A stretch of DNA of 64,000 nucleotides from Costus lasius (Eukaryota; Streptophyta; Magnoliopsida; Zingiberales; Costaceae). The notes beneath the pieces were generated by a model, which was given only the letters and a program-made list of their open reading frames with translations, was not told the DNA's origin and did no database searches. Positions 1 to 11,702 of this stretch are shown here, piece after piece (position 1 is the first letter of the stretch; each line of letters begins with the position of its first letter). Position numbers and translations under genes: made by a program. The stretch spans positions 10,136,501 through 10,200,500 of the forward strand of contig CM050447.1 in the NCBI GenBank assembly GCA_027563935.2, in the 5' to 3' direction.

Positions 1-1628
1 GAATTTATCATTCAAGTTATTAGGCTCAAACTAGACTTTAGCTGTTGGAATCAACAATCTCCATATAAGCTAGGAGGGGTCTGTTTTTATCCGAGAAGTG
101 TGGTATTAGTGCAGCCTAAGACTATTTATAAGCTTACGTTGTCTGACCGAGTGATCAAGAAGATTGCATTCAATTGTCTAACCCAGAAGTAATTAGAGCT
201 ACTTGAAGCTTAAAGCTTGTTTAGTGGAAAAGAGGGAGGAAAATGAAAGGGAAAAAAAAAAAAAAAATTTCTTTGTTTAGGAAAGAAAATTAGAGGAAGA
301 AAAATTCCCATTATTTTCCTCCATTTCAAATCCTTCCAAATGCTAGCCATCCAAATCGACCAAAAACCAACTTTGACACCTTTTCTAATCGTCTCTCTAC
401 CCTTCTCGGCTTTTCCATGCTCACCCCATCCGCCTCGCTGCACGTCCTGCCTAGCCACCTATCGTCCACCTGTCACCTACCTCATTCCGTCTGCTTTGTC
501 GCCTTGCCTACTATTTACCTCATCGCAAGCCCGCCTGTTGTCCGCTAGCCACGTCACCCACTAGCCTTGCTGCCCCTTGCCTTGCTGCCCGCCCGCCTCA
601 ACATCTATCGTTGTCGCCAATGTAATTTTTTTCTCATTCTCTGAATCACGTGATTTATTTTTTTTATCTATTTTTTTCTCTATCCTCTTTTAGTTTTTCT
701 CTTGTTTTTTTTTTCTCATTTCCTTTCTTCACTTGCTTTTTATCTTTTTCTTAAATTTAAGGATATCTATATTATCATCCTATACGCCAGCAACTGTGTC
801 TATTGTGATGATGATGATATTATTAGATGTTGTAATTGGTAGTATACGACTTGAACAAGTAACGAACAACCTATTATTATAACTACAACTAGGGATGATG
901 CTCAAACTAGCATCATTCAACTAGTATACGACTTGACTCAACCCTTTTTGAGCAAGATCAGTTACCCAATTATAAATATAAGACTAGCTTGAATTTTATA
1001 TACTAGGTTGAGGTTAGGTTTGGGTCAAACTCAGATTAGAGCTAAATACATCTCGATCCCCTACAATCCACTTAAGTTTTACTTCAAGCATCCCCAAACC
1101 CCATGGCCAGATCCGTTGAATCAAAGAACGGCTACTTGATTTTAATTATCGTAGGCACAAACATAAGCACCATTAAAATCCCAAAATTTTGGACCTGCAG
1201 TCTTATGAATTGAATTTGAGGGTCTTGAGATGCTCCTCTGTCATTTCTCCTTTTCTTCACTCATGCGGATAAAAGTTGAGCATGCGTGCGGTCTGGCAGT
1301 CGAGAATAGACAACTTCGTCTATACCGGTTCATTTTGTTCCTTCTTTACTATTCAAAAGTCAGCACAAGCAAACGACATAGAAGGAAGAAGAAAAAATCT
1401 TATACAAGATGAGAAATGAGTGGACAATTTCACAGGATCTATTTGAACTAGCGTTAAGAAAGTCAAACGGTATGATCAAAGTTATTAAAAGATTTTTAAA
1501 AAAAAAACTCAAGTCAATATCACCTTTTGTTCTTACAATCCAAGTTACCAAAGTGTCAAATAACTCTGAGAACATCTTATAATCTTATGGTTTAGGGAGA
1601 CACTACCTAAGATTTATAGACCCCAAAA
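1..1628. other. Intergenic, no gene recognised; purine-rich repeat remnant
   Basis: No open frame here resembles a known protein. Positions about 216-770 have a purine-rich left edge with a poly-A run near 252-267, a CCT/GCC-rich middle (about 400-620) and a T-rich right edge. This composition recurs in the candidate elements at 16470-17710 and 30470-31290, so it may be a decayed non-autonomous DNA transposon, but I found no convincing terminal repeats. The remainder is AT-rich DNA. Confidence 0.4.
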
Positions 1629-2092
1629 TAGACCCGGCAAAATCTAACCCAACCCATTGACCTGACTCGACTCAACACCAAGTTAGGCGAGTTCGGATTA
1701 GCCATAATCGTGTTCGAATCATAAACAGGTTAACCCGTTTATAACTCGAAAATAATTGGGTTGTGTCGGGTTGTAAACGGATTGACCTGCTTAACCCGAT
1801 TACATTAGATATTTATATATAAAAAATTTAAATATAGGCTCACTTAACTCTCATTATTAGCCCATAAGTCCAAATATCTTCTAACCCAAAATTTTATTAA
1901 TTTTAATAGAATTTTTATTAATTTATTATTTATATTTAAAATACAAATGATAACGGATTATTCAGGTCGTGTTCATATTAGATAGTTTGACTCAATTAAT
2001 TAAATGAGTCGTATTCGAGTTGACTTAATCGGGTCACGAATCACAGCTGATATGATCTATTTATAACCTGCTAATCGGAATGGTCAAGTTTA
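1629..2092. mobile_element. hAT-type MITE with 8-bp target duplication
   Basis: A 464-bp segment begins TAGACCCGGC and its reverse complement begins TAAACTTGACC. Both sides carry the 8-bp direct repeat CCCCAAAA (1621-1628 and 2093-2100), the target-duplication length of hAT transposons. The ends are rich in GGGTT/AACCC and the middle is AT-rich, with no coding capacity. Size and layout closely match the MITE at 17726-18186. The terminal repeats are degenerate, so assignment rests mainly on the duplication and the overall architecture. Confidence 0.6.
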
Positions 2093-2100
2093 CCCCAAAA

Positions 2101-5061
2101 GAAGACCCAACACTTAGGTTCAGACATCTTTTTTGAACAAGTATTTGGTTTTTACTCCAAACAGATCTGCGCGTTCTTTCTCTTTTCTTCCCCCCTCATC
2201 AATTGAGTCTTATCCAGTTCATAGCCTTTCTGGTTCCGGATGGCAAATGCTTGCGTCTTGTGGTTTCCCTTCAGCTTCGGCAGATACATCTCCCCGATGA
2301 ATGATCATCACATGAATACATACATAGAAAGTGACATCCACCATGTTTTTTTTTCCTATACACGGTAGATGTCTCATTATGCAAAGGGGAATGGCTCTGA
2401 AATAAGGACAGCCCATTCCCTAATTAGCTGTAACACGTGCAATTGACAAACATTTTTCCAACTTCCATTCAAGACCCATTTCATGGAATAAATGTAGTAG
2501 AAATGGTCCCCTTCGGAAGGATTAGTCAGAGTCGTAAGATCTGTGAGAGTCTAAATTAGATCTTCGGGGAAAAGAAATCAAACTGCAAAAGGCACTTTTA
2601 TTAATTTTTGTTATTATGATCAAATGACCTAAGAAATTTGATCCATAGATTTCGGTGATGAAATTTCATCATGCACCGTATTACCTGTTTTGATCCAAAG
2701 ACAGCCCCTCTTGTGCAGGTGATCCAACGGTGCAAGTAGTGCAGTTTGATTTCCTCCCTAAAAATTCTATTCAGAATATAGGTCACTACAGATACGCAAG
2801 GAAAGTTAAGAAGATCCTTGAAGCCAGCCAACCAGATACTTTGTTCTCAATGAGGCAATAATATCCAGCAAATTGACAAATGGATTATGTTGATGTAGGC
2901 TAAGGTGTTATCCACAAGAAAGGGAAAAAAAAAAGAGAAAAAGATAGGGTGGTTGTTTATTCTATCAATTCATTCATTGTCAGGGCATAGTTTAATGGAA
3001 CACAATACTTGACAAAAAGATAAGCCGGCTTGAAGTCATTCTCCCTTTCTCCACTCAAACTGCTGCCTACTTTTCCTTGCATTAGCCATACGTGTATCTA
3101 CAAAAACACACCTTGTTCAAACATGAGAAAAGTATGATAAAAGTAAACATTTGATTGAAGTAGATGGACAGACAACCACTCAGGTTTAGCTCCTTATTCA
3201 GATTAATAATTTCTCATCTACTGTGACACTCAAACTGATCAGGTAAGGATGCTGGGAAGAGGTCCAAAGATATTTTTTTTGTTGTTTTTATTTTTGAGGT
3301 GGATCTAGTAAACTCGGACTTTGTCCAGATGGGAGGCAGACAAGTCATCGTTCTCAAGTGTAATGTGATCATGCAATTCTCAAGTCCAATGTAAGCATTA
3401 GATTCTCTTTTTTCCATCAAAAATTCAAGCATCAAATATTCCAAACCAATCTATTTTGGACGCGTTCAATATTGAAGAGCACCGATATGCACACACGCAC
3501 ACACAAATGATGCAAGGTATAAAAGGGAAAGAAAAGGAATCTTTGTGTAAGAGGAGAGAAAGATGTGATATCTGATGCCAAACTAAATTCCTTCAGCTTT
3601 CTTTCACACTACAAACAATTCCATTCGTCCCAACATGCTTTCTTTCTAGAATCACAAGTGCAATTGAAGTAGGAACAGGAATGAGGCAAGCAAGGAATAG
3701 GAATCCTAAGTAGAGGCGCCCTGCCTGGGTGCCGTTATTCAGGCCCCCCCATGAGCCCTTGATGCAGGCATGAAACAACGAATGCCGTTTGATCACACCC
3801 TTGAGATGCGAGTGGTCAACAGGGCATAGTGATCTGACGACTCTCATAGATACATGCCTGCATCAAAGGACCTAGGTGTGGCCCTCCCTAAATAGAGCCC
3901 TAGCCTAACATTTCTCTTCAAGGCCAACCTAATTCCCACATTGATCAATGCGAGTGAAGGCAGGTCAAGAAATAGACAGAATTTAATACATTTAGAACAA
4001 GCACAGATTCTATGAATTTAAGTGGGCATAGGGGGTGACTGAACATTGCAAAATCCATCCCTACCCGTAGAGCTCATGGATTGCCAATCCCCGTCCTGTA
4101 TAGTGAAAGGGGAAGGCAAAGCATCTTTAAATCAAGGTGGGGCAAAGCTGGTTCGTCTCTAAGCTGAACTGTGCGCTAATGCTGTTCAAGAACAGTCACA
4201 ATTAATCACCAACTCCATTATTCCAAAGAGGTCAACCAATCCAACAAAAGATTATGCCCGAAAAGTATGGTCTTCAATATCTCCAGCCAGAGAACAGCTA
4301 TTTACTAAGCTGCCAGTACATGAACAACAAAGGCCGCCAGAAATATCTCTCTTTTTCTAACTGTTTCATCAATAACTACACTTCTAAAAGTACACCTTAC
4401 TAGAAAAGCTGTCAATCGCCCAGAAAAGCGTTTTAGTCGTTGAATTACACATTCTGATGATATCATTTTGTTATTTGTAAACTATCGATTAGCAATTGAA
4501 GTTGCAGACATCAAGATGCAAGTTAGAAACAAGGAAGCTAAAGACAAATTTTCAGGAATTTATCCTGAAGGGACATTGAATTTATTTGTAAACCAGCATA
4601 AATGCAGCTATATTTGACTTGCCATTAGAATAATACAACCTGAAGGGACATTGAATTTATCCTGAAGTTGAATGCTTCCATCCAGGCGCCTGAAATTCGT
4701 CGTTGCAAATTTTCTACTGTGTTTTTATTAGGATAATCTTCAAGTGGAAGAGTGTAGAGTAAAGGTGAAACCCAACCACAATGGCAGTATCTTCCAAGAA
4801 ACGGACAAGGAACAAGTTTTCTTTGTCAAACAAGCTCCTTTTTTGTCCTAATTCTTTTCGGCTTTCTTTGGTCAGCTTGTCTATCCATTCAGGCGAGGTG
4901 GGCAAGGGTAAGGACACCATCAAAGAATAAAAGCCTCTCCCCACCTCCCTGTTGGCTTCTGCCTCTCATACTATATCTCTGTTCTTTCTGCTCTCCGGCC
5001 CTCCAAAGTGACATTTCATCAATCACTTGATACGCATCTTCCTTCCACAGAAACGATTAGG
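2101..5061. other. Intergenic region and presumed Dof promoter
   Basis: No gene is recognised in this 3-kb stretch. The last few hundred bases precede the Dof gene. A TATA-like string (ACTATATCTC, about 4967-4976) followed by a CT-rich stretch (4978-5005) lies about 90 bp before the chosen start, consistent with a plant core promoter and 5' leader. Short open frames on the minus strand (for example 3593-3847) match nothing I know. Confidence 0.4.
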
Positions 5062-5547
5062 ATGGCAGCGGTAGAGGATGAATCGACGAGTTTCAAACTT
5101 TTTGGGACGGTGATCCAGAAGGGAGACGGAGAATCCAGGGAGCGAGAAGAGACAGGGCAGCAGACATCCGACAACTTGGCGGCAGAGGAGGCGGCCGCGA
5201 GGGTGGCAGCGGCGCTGCCGTGCCCGAGGTGCAAGAGCACGGAGACCAAGTTCTGCTACTTCAACAATTACAACGTCAACCAGCCGCGGCACTTCTGCAA
5301 GGCCTGCCACCGCTACTGGACCGCCGGCGGCACCCTCCGCAATGTCCCCCACCGCGTCGGCCGCCGGAGGGGCCGCCCAGCGCAGCGAGGAGGAGCGACG
5401 TCCGGCGCAGCCGCCAACTGCGCTGTGGATTACCCATCGCCGGCGCGCTCAGGCGGGCCGGCGGCGGAGCGGTGGCTGATAGCGCAGGAGATGCCAGGGA
5501 GAGTTGACTGGGGGGACGAAGATGGTCGTAGTGCTAGACTTCGTTGA
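5062..5547 (+). CDS. Dof zinc-finger transcription factor, Dof1.5/CDF-like
   Basis: This intronless gene encodes a 161-residue nuclear DNA-binding protein; Dof factors bind AAAG cores. The Dof finger is clear, with the four cysteines at residues 54, 57, 79 and 82 in CX2CX21CX2C spacing, the block [18 protein letters not shown] and then [13 protein letters not shown]. Near the N-terminus KLFGTVI resembles the KLFGKTI motif of Dof1.5/COG1 and cycling Dof factors. An upstream in-frame ATG at 5008 would add 18 residues, but the ATG at 5062 has the better context and gives a family-like N-terminus. The usual glycine-rich tail of the finger (VPVGxGRRK) reads [11 protein letters not shown], an odd substitution. 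The C-terminus is short and lacks the CDF C-terminal motifs, so it is closer to Dof1.5 than to the full-length CDFs. Confidence 0.9.
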   Translation: MAAVEDESTSFKLFGTVIQKGDGESREREETGQQTSDNLAAEEAAARVAAALPCPRCKSTETKFCYFNNYNVNQPRHFCKACHRYWTAGGTLRNVPHRVGRRRGRPAQRGGATSGAAANCAVDYPSPARSGGPAAERWLIAQEMPGRVDWGDEDGRSARLR

Positions 5548-6344
5548 CTTCGGGTGGGTCTTAAAGTCAAAAGGCGCCTCTTTGTGTGCGCAATCGTCAC
5601 GATTCATGAAGGCCTAGGTTGGATCCAAGACTTTGGAGGAGAAAAACATGGAGGAAAATCTGGACTTTGAAGCAAGGAAACTGATTTCTCTCTGCTTCTT
5701 CTTTTGCTTTCTTCATAATGTACAAATATAAATTCCCTCAATTGGAAGAAATTACAAAAAAAGGGCTAAGCAAGCCTACATAGAAATTGAGATCCTTCAT
5801 TTCAATTGCAGGGAAGAATTTAAGCATTTTGCTTCGCTTAAGTGTTATTTGTGCAGGCTGAGGTTGTGCTCAGCCATTTCAATTAGGAGAGAATCTTCTT
5901 TCTCATTATTTATCTTTTGTATATTTACTCTTATAATTAGGTTTCCTAGAGCTTTTCCTCTTAATTTTTTCCTTTTTTTTTAAAAAAAAACATTGCCCTT
6001 CTAATAATTTTTCAGATAAGCATTTGAGTTTTTTCCTAGTATTTGCCCAATTTGGGTAGGTAGAGGGGAAAAAAATATTTCTTCAGCAATCTTTTTAATT
6101 CTATTTTTTTTTCATGTGACGAGCTCTGCCTCTGTAAGGCACACACTCCGTCTTCCAATATGCATAGGACACAGAATTGCTGAACTCAAAGGCATGTGCT
6201 GCATGGAAGATAACGCCTAAAATGTAAGAAATGCATTATATTAAAACCAAGTTTTCAATTGATATTTGACAAAAAAAAAAAAAAATTGATATTTGACGAA
6301 GACACCAACGCGGAAATTCTTGTGACTAAGAATTGGTCACTCCT
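5548..6344. other. Dof 3' flank and AT-rich intergenic DNA
   Basis: No coding signal is seen. It contains the presumed 3' UTR of the Dof gene, poly-T/poly-A runs near 5965-5990 and 6108-6112, and a short imperfect duplication of AATTGATATTTGACAAA-like sequence at about 6256-6299. Nothing else is recognisable. Confidence 0.4.
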
Positions 6345-8489
6345 CAACATGTCACGCCCCGGCGGGAAGCCGGCTATTTTTAGCTCAGAGTTTCCCAGAA
6401 AATAACAATATTGATAAGAACCAGAGAACTACAATAATCTAATATCATTTATTACATAGACAATCCAAATTTAACATTAACAGTCTTATAACACAATCTC
6501 TAAAACATACTATCCATTTTATAAACTGAATAAAATATAAAAGACTACTATCTCAACTCGGGCTGGTATCTACTATCTACTCTAACCCTCCCAAAAGTTA
6601 ACTCTGTACCTGGAAGAGAAACAAGGGGGTTAGCAAAAATGCTAAGTAGGAATCAACAAACATGGTGAGGGAATCGAATAACAGGATAATACAATAACTG
6701 AAACAACGATATACAAATAATATAAGAATGTCGTGCAAATCATCAAGCTTGGCCAACAGATCTCAATCAAGAGCCGCACTCATTTTCAGAGTGTTTCCAC
6801 TATCAGCTCACACAGTGGAATGACTGTCATAAACAGCCCGGTGAATGTTGCGTCCAACATCTGACATCCGTAGTATTGTCCCGAGGACAACTGGTGGTGC
6901 CTTAACCGGAAAACAGATAGTCCGATACGCGTCAGAACTATAACACACAGAAACAGGCCACTGGAGAATAAATCATCCAGTTCAGAGGTCAATATATCAC
7001 GACAGATATGACAGATTTTCAACGGTTTCCACATACTCATGTGTCAACATCACAGATATATAACTGTTCAACCATGCTCATAAGCCAATAAATCAGATAT
7101 CTCAAAACAGGTTTGTTAACCATTCAAACAGAAGCAGAATATGACCAAATAAACAAGATAATTGAGGTCAATAGGAATTCAGAAACAAATCAAGCAAATG
7201 AAGCAATCAGATATCAGTGTCATTCAATTCTAACATATGCATCATGTATCAAACCAAAGGATTAAGCAGCAAGTCCTATAATTCTTGACATTGTAAGAAA
7301 GGAATAGGGTAAGATTCCTACCTCGAACGATGTTATCCTGAATCCTTTTGAAAAGCCAATAAGTTGTATATCAAACAATGCAAGCCGATTATTGGATCAA
7401 CCACTCTGTAACATGAATTTGTACATGAACTCTATCATTAAACATTCTAATTTAAAAACCAAAACTACTAACATGTAGAACATAACCCTAAACCTGGAGA
7501 ACCAGTCTCAGATCATATGAACCGAACCTAAAACCCACTGAACCGGATAGAATTGCACTGAACCGATCAAATTCACCCTGAACCAAGTTAAACCGAGACT
7601 TCTAACTTCAATTACACAAAATATAGACCTCATCTAAAGCTATACAGACTACCATTAGATAGGCAATTTCACCAGCTTTCCAACGGCTATCTGAACTGGC
7701 CCGGATTCAACCGAATCAGGGTCGAACAGGTCAGAATTCAAGAACTGAACCGAACTTGAAATTGAACCGCTCAGTCCGGTTCAAATCAATTTCAAAACAG
7801 CCGATGGTTTATTTCAAAATAAACCGAACCCAAAACTTAAATAAAAACTCGAACCGGCCGCCGCCGCGCCTCCCGACCTCCGCTGTGCAAGGCTGTCGGA
7901 CTTTCGTCTGCAGCTTACTCCGGCGAGCTCCCGAGGGCGCGTCGAAGGGCTGTTCACTGCCAAACTTCGCTAGCACACTTCTGACGACGAGGAGAGGATC
8001 CACGACCAGTTGCGGCGAGGTTTCGACGCATGGTCGAACCACCCGAACAGCAGAAGGTATCGACAGTGGCGCCGCCGCCGTCGACACCCAAACCCTAACC
8101 AAAACCCAATAGAACTTCATGAAACCTTCTAAAAAAAATAGGCTCACCTCGCTACGACGATGTATCGAAGCCCAGAACAGAAAACGCGTGTGTTGATAGA
8201 GACGCTGGAAGACTCGAACAGGAGGCGGCGCCGCTCGAGCTCCGGTGACGAGTTCGAGCTCAGATTTCTCCCTCCTGGCGGCGCTTTGAGGCTTGAAGAC
8301 AGGTTAGGTTTCGATTCTCCTCGAGTCGAACAGAAGCCCTCAAATATAGAGGCAAAGCGCGTCCCAGACGGCGAGAACGCGGCGGCGAGTAAATCGCCAA
8401 GATCCGCGGGGAAACGATGGGTTGACTCGGTCCCCAAAATCAAATGTAAACTTAACTCAATTATATTAAATCCGATATTATATTAAAAT

Positions 8490-8700
8490 CGCAACTCGGC
8501 TCGGTGGTTAGACAGAGTCAAAAACGAAGGCGGGACGCGGGTTCGAATCCCTGCGGATGCGTTTTTCGATTTTGAAATAAATTCAAATAAAATACGAATT
8601 AATTAAAAGAAGCATGGTTTAATATTAGAAACGAAAACATAGCTTGGCGGTTATGGTGCACTCAAAAGTTTCACGCATCACGGGTTTGAGCCCCCGTGAA
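8490..8700 (+). other. Two tRNA-like A/B-box motif pairs inside the LTR
   Basis: At 8496-8515 an A-box-like string (GGCTCGGTGGTTAGACA) is followed by GGTTCGAATCC at 8540-8550, a full match to the RNA polymerase III B-box. A second pair follows: TAGCTTGGCGGTTATGG near 8640-8656 and GGGTTTGAGCC at 8682-8692. Neither folds into a full cloverleaf by eye (the first T-arm stem has mismatches), so they are not called as tRNA genes. They may be SINE- or tRNA-derived segments absorbed by the LTR. Confidence 0.4.
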
Positions 8701-8702
8701 CT

Positions 8703-8968
8703 TAAATTAAGTTTTTGATAAAAACTTAATTTTTTTAACCTTTTAAAATTTTGAAAAATTTTCTAAAAATCATAAAAATTCCAAAATAAATTTCTGAATT
8801 TCTAAAATTAAATTTATAAAATTAAGGTTATCCGCGAGCGTAAATTAAGTTTTTGATAAAAACTTAATTTTTTTAATCTTTTAAAATTTTAAAAAATTTT
8901 CTAAAAATCATAAAAATTCTAAAATAAATTTCTGAATTTCTAAAATTAAATTTATAAAATTAAGGTTA
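8703..8968. repeat. Tandem duplication, two copies of about 130 bp, period 137
   Basis: The block starting TAAATTAAGTTTTTGATAAA at 8703 recurs at 8840 almost unchanged through AAATTAAGGTTAT (ends 8830 and 8968). A short GC-containing spacer (CCGCGAGCG) separates them. The duplication lies at the 5' end of the minus-strand LTR. Confidence 0.85.
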
Positions 8969-9015
8969 TAACACAACATCCCTGCTTGGATCAAGATATT
9001 TTTCACAAAGTTCTC

Positions 9016-9150
9016 TCAAGTCTCATCCGGAATGAGCGCATCTTGAATAACTTGGACAAAAGTGGCAGCTTTGCAATGATGGAATCAGCATAAAAGATAA
9101 ACGCTCACGCAAAATTTTCAGACAATCAATTCAGAGATACCCTGAATATT
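9016..9150 (-). pseudogene. Out-of-frame remnant of the CGL160 C-terminus
   Basis: Beyond the first in-frame stop of CGL160 the minus strand still carries family-like coding. A piece near 9128-9140 reads SELI, and positions 9016-9072 read KAATFVQVIQDALIPDET and then a stop, matching the last helix and tail of the family. The roughly 100 bases between RWNE and KAATF hold stops in the expected frame and are about 30 bases longer than the expected 69. I see no splice-site pair that rejoins the frames. This looks like decay or sequence error of the final transmembrane segment. Confidence 0.6.
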
Positions 9151-11702
9151 TTAAAGTGCAGAGGATACTAACTCGTTCCATCTATTATACATCATTACTA
9201 GCACAACCGGCACCAACAGCCTTGGTTGTGCAACGGCGCCCCTGTAGATTTATCTCTTAGTATTGTCAAGAAAAAGGAAAAACATACTCGATAGGATTCT
9301 GATCTACTCTCATTCTTGAGTGAGGCAGTTTAATCAGGCATGGTAGTACTTGTAATGATGATAAGCATCAAAGGAAAAGGAAGTCACACTTACTTTGCAA
9401 AACCTTTTGCACCACTTGCCATTGAATCAACAGTGTTGCCTAGCATGCGTATGTACACCAAAGAACCAAGCATCCCTGCTCCAAAGCTGAAGAGAGGGAA
9501 ATCATCATGAGTTATAAGATCGAAAAGCTAGTTACTGGTCTGCTACATAAACTACTTTCTTAAGAAACAAATATCAAAGGAAATATGTGATTGATTTCAG
9601 GGTAAATGATATATAAACTCATCTCGATTCTTAAATGGGTCGCTATTGTATTGAGATACGGTGGTATTGCCCTTTTATTCCAGGTTAAGATGTGTTAATA
9701 GGGTAAATTGTCGAGTGATTACTACTTAGTCAGCTAGGTTTGGTCGGGGTGACATGTAGTTGAGCAAAATTCAGGCAAAATCAGGAAGATTAATCATACA
9801 AAAAGCAGTATTTGAACGCCTAAAAGTTCAATACTAGAGTTCTATATCAATGTAACACACCAGATTACCTAACTGCAACTTCAGGAGAGTAGGAAAAATA
9901 TGTAGAAACAACACCGAGGCCACCAATACTAATTGTTAGAATTTGTAGCTTCTGTTTCAACTGCATAAGGTAGAGAGACCAACAAAACTCTTTTAAGTGG
10001 CACAGGCCATAACAAAAGAGAGTCAAATGTCAATGCAGATACATGTCAGAAACGATGATACCTTAATATACTGCTCTCTTGATTTGGCTGCTAGTAACTT
10101 GGGATCTCCAGGAGCCCTCTTTGATTCTCGTAAAATATCATCCTACAACATTTACAAGCCCTAGGAGAGTCATTACCAACAAGCAAGGACTCTCTAAAAT
10201 GTGCAAACGTTTACAGCTTTGAGCCTTTGATTTCCTCAGTGAACAGAATACTTATCTTTGGTCGAGCATGTGCTTCAAGCTTCACCAAAAGAGTTAAAAA
10301 GAAAAAGAAACAAACATTGGCTTAACATCTTGGTTTAGTCTTACATAGAAAATGAGATGAGAAATATCATATTACATAAGAACTAGTAAACTTACTTTTT
10401 ATCACTAACTTGAGCTTAAATATTTTAAACTAAGTCAAATTACTTTATGCTCACTAAGTTCATGAGCTATTTTTCTCATTAGGTGAGTTGTAACAAATGG
10501 TACTAGAGTAAACCTTGTTCTAAGCACGGTGAGTGGAGGAAAGAGCTACTCTTGACGGTGAAGCCACCATTAGGCTAACCTCATAAGTATCAAGCAGGTA
10601 CAATTTTCTACTATGGGTTGGAGACATCAAGTCGTGAATGAGAAATGTCATAGTAGATATGAATTGTCGAATTTACTATCGTTAATTTAAGCTTAATGAA
10701 TCATTTTAAATTATGCCATGTAACATAATTTCTGCTAAGCAAAGGCAGTATAGACGAAAGTTAACTTGCATAAATATACATTTACTCTAAGCATCAAATG
10801 CTAAATAGCATAAGGCATCTGTACTTGGAAGTGAATGTTTCATTACTTAGCAAAAACTTACGCTGCCACCGGTGGCGGACTTACTTGCTCTACCCCATCT
10901 TGTTTGCTCCCTTCGTGTCGGGGCAAACCTCCATCGGGGCGTCGCAGAACGGTTGGCGCTCTAAAGTATAAGACAGGTTTAGTTCAACAATTGGAGGTCA
11001 TTCTTCGGATCAGATGTCACAGATTGAGATCAACAAGCTAAATTCAATCAACTTCTTACTTCTATACCAGAAAGGCCAGTCTCTGCGGTATCTCGTTTCT
11101 GCTCCGACACTGGCTTTAAGGGCGGCCTTAGTTCATTGTTTAAATCAATCTCCATGCTGGAAATGACTTAATTCTTTGAGTTAAACTTCATATGGATCTA
11201 AAAAGTAAACAAAATTTACCCCAAAAAAACTAGTTGCTTGAGAAATTGGGTACCTATCAAGATTGAGAACTCGGTTGAGACTTAAGAAACCCGAATCTGG
11301 CGCCTTCTGTGATTTATAAACAATAAAATTCTAACTGGAACGTTGAAAGAGCGAAATTTTCGGTGCTTCAAGGAGGACAAGTACCATAAATGGAGCGGGA
11401 TTGGGGGTCGCTTGATTTTCATCGAGGAGCCGCTGCATGCGACCGAGAAATTCCTTGTTCCAGATGAAATCATCGGTGGCCGTGACCGGATCCTCGTCGA
11501 CGCCACCATAATACTTCCTGAGCTTGGTGTTTGTCGGAGGGTGGCTGTAGTCGCCCGGGGCGACGCCGGTCGACAACTGGAGCGGGTTCTTGCTGGGGAC
11601 GGCGATGCGGGTGGGAAGAGACGAGTCTTCAGGGGTCGAAGCAGCAACCGAGCGAATGGAGGAGCGGTAGGCGGCGCAGGTTACGGCGCTGAGGACGGCC
11701 AT
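9151..11702 (-). CDS. CGL160: CGL160, ATP-synthase assembly factor, C-terminus disrupted
   Basis: CGL160 (At2g31040 family) is a thylakoid membrane protein whose C-terminal part resembles bacterial AtpI and helps assemble the chloroplast CF1-CFo ATP synthase. Exons on the minus strand: 11702-11336, 11166-11060, 10960-10862, 10142-10062, 9960-9869, 9486-9394 and 9241-9151; all join in phase with GT..AG introns. The first exon encodes a transit-peptide-like start, then STGVAPGDYSHPPTNTKLRK and DDFIWNKEFL, both typical of the family. Exon 3 has RWRFAPTRREQ, exon 4 RAPGDPKLLAAKSREQY, and exons 5-7 the AtpI-like membrane region with FGAGMLGSLVYIRMLGN and PRLLVPVVLVMMYNRWN. As read it ends after 309 residues at VSSAL, roughly 40 residues before the family's normal end. 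Membership is confident; whether the 3' end is functional is not. Confidence 0.85.

Larger units (their letters stand above)
6350..8973 (-). mobile_element. Solo LTR, probably Ty3/gypsy, TSD CAACA
   Basis: The segment begins TGTCACGCCCCGG and ends GGTTATAACA, so on the minus strand it reads TGTTATAACC to CCGGGGCGTGACA, the TG..CA form of a plant gypsy LTR. It is flanked by the exact 5-bp repeat CAACA (6345-6349 and 8974-8978). At 2624 bp with no primer-binding site, gag or pol it is best read as a solo LTR left by LTR-LTR recombination. The minus orientation is inferred from the GGGGCGTGACA terminus, which is common at LTR 3' ends. Open frames of about 100 residues inside (7756-8486) run on both strands and look non-coding. 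It sits just downstream of the damaged 3' end of CGL160. Confidence 0.85.

Noticed and set aside
2174..2310. Minus-strand stretch reading GEMYLPKLKGNHKTQAFAIR
   Set aside because: Looks protein-like, but I could not identify a family or a splice structure, so it is not called as an exon.
8490..8562. Functional tRNA gene
   Set aside because: Boxes are present, but acceptor and T-arm stems do not pair well and no anticodon arm is evident.
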